Assembly (NCBI RefSeq): GCF_030272615.1
Contig: NC_081414.1
Coordinates: forward strand, 3,909,501-3,969,500
Length of the DNA stretch: 60,000 nucleotides
Direction of reading: 5' to 3'
From: Cryptomeria japonica
Lineage: Eukaryota; Streptophyta; Pinopsida; Cupressales; Cupressaceae
Shown piece by piece: positions 56,355-60,000 of the stretch. The notes beneath the pieces were generated by a model. It saw nothing but the letters and a program-made list of their open reading frames with translations. It had not been told where the DNA came from and did no database searches. The position numbers and the translations under genes are program-made. Each line of letters begins with the position of its first letter. The first letter of the stretch is position 1.

Positions 56355-57665
56355 ATGCTAAACATAGAACAACACGCAATTGTCAAAGACATTGCCATTA
56401 AAAAGATGAAAAAGATGCAAATGCCATTGCATTTATTCCTCATTGGCGGAGCAGGAACTGGAAAGACATTCACAACAAAAAAGCCATCTACCAAACACTT
56501 CTCCGCCTTTACAGTGCTTCCATTGATAATGATCCAGACAAACCAAAAGGACTAATCACTGCATATACAGGAAAAGCAATGTTCAATGTTGGTGGAACTA
56601 CACTACATTCAACATTTCACATACCTTTTAACAAATCAAACTTTGTACCGCTTAGCATTGAGACTCTAGATACAATGTCAAAACACTTCAGCCAGTTACG
56701 CGTCTTGCTAATTGATGAAATATCTTTAGTTGGCTCAACATTTCTCCGTTATGTAGACAAACGTTTACGTGACATAATGCAAACACCCACAACACCCTTT
56801 GGTGGGTTGGACACAATATTTTATGGTGACCTCTACCAAGCACTACCGGTACTTGACTCCATTGTCTTTGAAAACAAACCAACTTCTACAAAATTGCTGT
56901 CATACAATTTCTTGATAGACAATGTCAAGTACTACCCACTAACAAAAACAATGTGACAAAAAGATGAAACTTTCATCTCTATCTTAAACAAAATGTGTGT
57001 CGCTGCACAAACAAGTGATGACATTGATTATCTTAATCAACATTGCTTAAAGGAACCACTAGTTGACCCAACACTACCTCACCTCTTCTATAGAAAAGCT
57101 GACGTAGACAAGCACAATAATAAAATGCTAACAAAACTTCCAGGAGACACAATTGTCCTCCATGCATTGGATGAGCAAGAAACCAATACAAACACAATTC
57201 GTTTGTATGACCATACAACTACTTTGCCTCCCCAAATTCACGTCAAACCAAATATACTAGTTGAAATATATGCTGGCAATTACAATACTCAAGATGGCCT
57301 TGTCAATGGATATGATGGAATCTTCAAAATATATACAAAACACAATGACATTGACATCATTTGGATTCATTTCAATGACCCAACAATAGGAATACAACAA
57401 TGCAAAAAACTTGCACCCTATTACAATCCCACCATTCAAACAAACTGGACTCCAATACCCTGTATAACTAAAGCAATACAAAAACTAAATAGACAACCAC
57501 ACACTACAATAAGGAAACAATTTCCAATTAAAGTTTCATGTGCATGTACTATACATCGATCACAACGACTTACAATGGATGCTATGGCATTTGACCCCAC
57601 TGGCATGGCTTAACATACACAACACTATCACGAACAAAAACACTTGATAAATTAGACCTGTTACA
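56355..57665 (+). pseudogene. Helitron Pif1-type helicase domain
   Basis: Walker A FLIGGAGTGKTF (about 56440-56475), then a frame change. Motif Ia region FNVGGTTLHSTFHIP, Walker B VLLIDEISLV, and the GDLYQALPV motif with its Gln follow. After a TGA at 56955 the last part has LVNGYDGIF and KVSCACTIHRSQRLTMD. The usual THKSQG is IHRSQR here, a change from Gly to Arg in motif V/VI. The end (LSRTKTLDKLDLLHP) is in another frame from 57612. Motif order and spacing fit SF1B Pif1 helicases fused to Helitron Rep. Confidence 0.9.
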
Positions 57666-57774
57666 CCCATTGACTCTAGCAAATTTTAAAGTTAAAAAAA
57701 AAGTGCACATAGAAATGTTGCATCTACTTTCAACTGCACAATGAAATATTGACAACAAACTTATTTGTTCCAAC

Positions 57775-58430
57775 AACATTGACCACCTGCACATATGCAC
57801 ACTAAACACCCATACCTTACAGGCACACACATTGGACATACTCAATGACAATGTCTTAATGTCTTTAGACATCTTGTGCCTACAAGAGACACACACACAT
57901 CCATCTCAAACAAATCGTCTAGCCAACCACTTTAATATGTATACAATGTATAATGTCCATGGAATCTCAACATTAACAAATACAAAGTTCTCTATTTCCA
58001 AATCCAAAACACATCATTCCACTAATATCAAAGCAATTACACTAACAATAATATTATCAACTACACAACTAAACATTTGCAATATTTATGCAAAGCCAAA
58101 TACTCCAATTACACAAATTACAACAATTGTTGATGAAATACTAAACTTCATAGATCTTAATACACTACTCTACATTGTTGGCGACCTCAATATTGACATG
58201 TCCACACAAACCAAATCCAAACAAGTGCTTGAAAAACATATGCAAAAGTACAATATACATTTACTCTTAAAAGAAACGCACACCATAAATAAGCCACTAA
58301 TTGATCACATATGGTCAAACTCAACTACTAACATATGCACCATTAATAGGATGGAAGCATATTGGATTGACCACCTCACAGCTATTCTAACAATTCACAA
58401 GCAAAATTCAACTGAACTTTTCACAAAACT
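57775..58430 (+). pseudogene. APE-like endonuclease at the Helentron C-terminus
   Basis: HICTLNTHTLQAHTLDIL, then LDILCLQETHTHP with the metal-binding Glu, ICNIYAKPNT with the conserved Tyr, YIVGDLNIDM with the Asp/Asn pair, LIDHIWSN, and IDHLTAIL where SDH is usual. Together these are the endonuclease/exonuclease/phosphatase fold in correct order. The 218-codon frame is open from 57832, with one stop at 57742 upstream. The true sequence stops at ...STELFTKL, where the copia LTR begins at 58431, and the last codons of the open frame are LTR sequence. Such a domain fused to Rep-helicase defines Helentrons. Confidence 0.85.
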
Positions 58431-58910
58431 TGTTGGTGTAAATAATTATTCATCATGGATATTATTACACTTACTTAAGTTTACTTAGGATAATGCATTA
58501 CATAGTAGTTTGGATATGAGACACTTGGGTGTTTGTGCCTCATTGGGATAGTGTGTGTAGGAGAAATTCCACCTCTTATGGTGTTGATCTTGTTATTACA
58601 CTATCATATCCACTTATTGTGGAGTGATAATTCCACCTTCGGTGGGTGATCCACCTCATGTGGAATATTATATTATTTCTCCTACCTACCCACACCTATT
58701 TCCTACCTACCCTTGTTTCTCATTGAGCCACTTGTCGTATTTGTGTGCTCATACATCCATATGGCCTTGCCTATATAAGCAGGCCTCTATTCATTGTATT
58801 GGTTAATCCAGTTGATCATTTTTATATTGATGAGAATACAGTTTGTTCTTGTCATTCTATTGTCTCTTTTATGCTTTTCATTGTGCCCTTGATCTTGGCA
58901 AAATCCAACA
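58431..58910 (+). repeat. 5' LTR of the copia element (480 bp)
   Basis: Begins TGTTGGTGTAAATAATTATT and ends AAAATCCAACA directly before TGGTATCAGAGC. The inverted ends TGTTGG and CCAACA are perfect. It contains repeated CCACCT(T/C) words (58569, 58633, 58651) and a TATA box. Confidence 0.9.
58773..58780 (+). promoter_or_regulatory. TATA box of the copia LTR
   Basis: TATATAAG within GCCTTGCCTATATAAGCAGG, about 138 bases before the LTR end, a normal place for the U3/R promoter. Confidence 0.75.
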
Positions 58911-58922
58911 TGGTATCAGAGC
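58911..58922 (+). other. Primer-binding site TGGTATCAGAGC
   Basis: Exact initiator-tRNA-Met-type PBS immediately adjoining the LTR. Confidence 0.95.
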
Positions 58923-60000
58923 TATTGGGGCTTCGTTGATTAGTTTTTGGAGACATCGTGGAAGGCTTCTATTTTCGGATTTGGGGATCTTCATTTTTTG
59001 GAGGCATCTTACAGCGATTTGGACATCACCGTTGAATCCGGGAGGCCATTTCCATAAATTTTGACTATAAAGTCGACCTATTTTGGTGAGGAGAAATTTT
59101 TTCCCCAATTTTGCTATATCGTACGAATTTTCGGATTTATTGCTATTTTTTTTCAAAATTTGTTTTTTTTTCATTTTCTGAAATTTTTTTCAAAAATTCA
59201 AAAAAAACAAAAATTTCGAAAAAAAAAAAAACAAACAAAATCCGAACGCAAAATATTTTTTCAAAAAAAAAAGGGGGAAATTTTTTTGGGGGGTCCGAAG
59301 ACCCCCCCCGTGCTCGCCGTACCTGCAGGTTCGCAGGTCACAGTCACCGCAGAGCCCGTACCTCGTCTGCCGCAGACCCGGACTCCGTGCACCTACCGTC
59401 CTCTGCCTGTACGCCGTCCGTGCCGCAGTGTTCCCAGTGCATCGGTCGCCGTGCCTGCTCCAGACGCCGTCGAAGTCCACCGTTTCCCTGGCTCCGGCTA
59501 TCCTCCCGCGACCTCGCCTCCCGTGCAGCTCCCGACTCATCCAGCTGCTCCGCCACCCTCCGCTCCGACGTCACCAGCGGCGCCCCCCGCCCGCCTCCCG
59601 GGTCTTCCTCCGGCGCCGCTCCGAGCCCGCGTCCGCTCCGGCCTCGGCTTAGTCCTCTCGCCGCTCCCCTGCTCTGCACAGCCACGCGGACACCAGTCCC
59701 GAAGACAGGAGGACCGCGCCCGCCACGTGGCAGGCAGCCACGGGCCCGCGGGTAAACCATACAGTTAGCATTACCGTACGCACAGTCAGCAGTACGGACG
59801 CACACATCAGCCTGCACAGTCATCATTCCGTACAGTACGGAATACACAGTCAGCGTGCCACGCGATCCGTCCGTACCGTACGGACGCCCAGTCAGCCAGG
59901 CAGCGAAGTTTTCGTGACGGTCATACGACCGTCAAATTTAACACAGTGTTTTGATGACGTCAGCGCCACATCAGCATTTTTTGAAAATTTTTAAACCCCT
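58923..60000 (+). other. Copia leader with homopolymer tracts and GC-rich block
   Basis: After a moderately AT-rich start, 59146-59280 consists of T-runs followed by A-runs. It is followed by an 8-bp perfect hairpin GGGGGGTC-CGAA-GACCCCCC (59288-59307). 59290-59760 is very GC-rich (Pro/Arg/Ala frames open in several frames on both strands). 59756-59940 has several short palindromes. The long open frame 59061-59768 crosses all of this with a Phe/Lys part and a Pro/Arg part and is probably not a protein. The leader position suggests RNA structure or captured host sequence. Confidence 0.6.

Larger units (their letters stand above)
52749..58430 (+). mobile_element. Helentron-like rolling-circle transposon, decayed
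   Basis: Collinear plus-strand coding remnants encode, in order, an OTU-type cysteine protease, a cysteine-rich N-terminal domain, HUH Rep, a Pif1-family helicase and an APE-like endonuclease. The Rep plus helicase pair is diagnostic of Helitrons. The C-terminal endonuclease is a trait of the Helentron branch, known mainly from animals and some other eukaryotes. Frames shift at least six times and several stops occur. The 3' part is cut at 58431 by a copia LTR. The coding strand is strikingly rich in A and C and poor in G, unlike the surroundings. Termini are not identified. Confidence 0.85.
58431..60000 (+). mobile_element. Ty1-copia retrotransposon, 5' part only
   Basis: The LTR at 58431-58910, PBS at 58911-58922 and a leader extend to the window end. 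No gag-pol is reached. It inserted into the endonuclease domain of the Helentron-like element, so it is younger. The right end and target duplication lie outside the window. Confidence 0.85.

Noticed and set aside
59061-59768. 235-codon plus-strand frame in the copia leader
   Set aside because: Composition changes abruptly from Phe/Lys homopolymer-derived to Pro/Arg GC-derived, and other frames across the GC block are equally open; better explained by base composition.

Overview
The window looks like nuclear DNA of a land plant with a large, repeat-choked genome. A gymnosperm is my best guess, by inference only: the evidence is several nested families of long-LTR retrotransposons, remnants of a plant PPR gene, AT-rich spacer and telomere-like arrays. 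I found no intact single-copy gene, no tRNA or rRNA gene, and nothing prokaryotic. Nearly everything recognisable is a mobile element or its debris, and every long reading frame is broken.

Layout. 1-3300 is AT-rich spacer with LTR-like debris. 3301-3826 is a 95-bp-arm hairpin followed by a compound microsatellite. 3836-18253 (minus) is an old Ty1-copia element broken up by later insertions: its 3' LTR, gag/protease piece, gag start, leader and truncated 5' LTR lie at 3836-4117, 4842-5680, 10030-10720, 17472-17970 and 17971-18253. One interruption (about 5667-10025) has candidate terminal inverted repeats and carries a copia-type solo LTR and a large CT/GA foldback. The other is a younger, complete copia element (10786-17466, minus) with two ~1.25-kb LTRs, PBS, PPT and a CTACC target duplication.

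19560-20263 and 37061-38270 (minus) are two halves of a degenerate PPR gene. They are split by a 16.8-kb Ty3-gypsy element of Tat/Ogre type (20264-37060, plus). Its ~5-kb LTRs each contain a broken copy of an unrecognised ORF of about 1,030 codons. The ORF lies upstream of the LTR's own TATA box, so it is in U3. Because U3 is copied to both ends during reverse transcription, the ORF is duplicated. The internal region reads gag, zinc knuckle, protease, an extra RNase H, RT, RNase H, integrase.

38280-52748 holds a minisatellite, two LTR-like pieces, a 182-bp foldback MITE, a 3.3-kb telomere-like array built on a 6-nt GGTTAN unit, and AT-rich spacer with at most one weak exon candidate. 52749-58430 (plus) is a decayed Helentron-like rolling-circle transposon: OTU-type protease, zinc finger, HUH Rep with two tyrosines, Pif1-type helicase and a C-terminal APE-like endonuclease. 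Another copia element starts at 58431 (480-bp LTR and PBS). Its leader is highly structured and contains a GC-rich block, and the element runs off the window end.

The two strongest candidates for something undescribed are the U3-encoded ORF of the gypsy element and the OTU plus endonuclease Helentron in a plant. All percentages and identities were judged by eye; no search was run.
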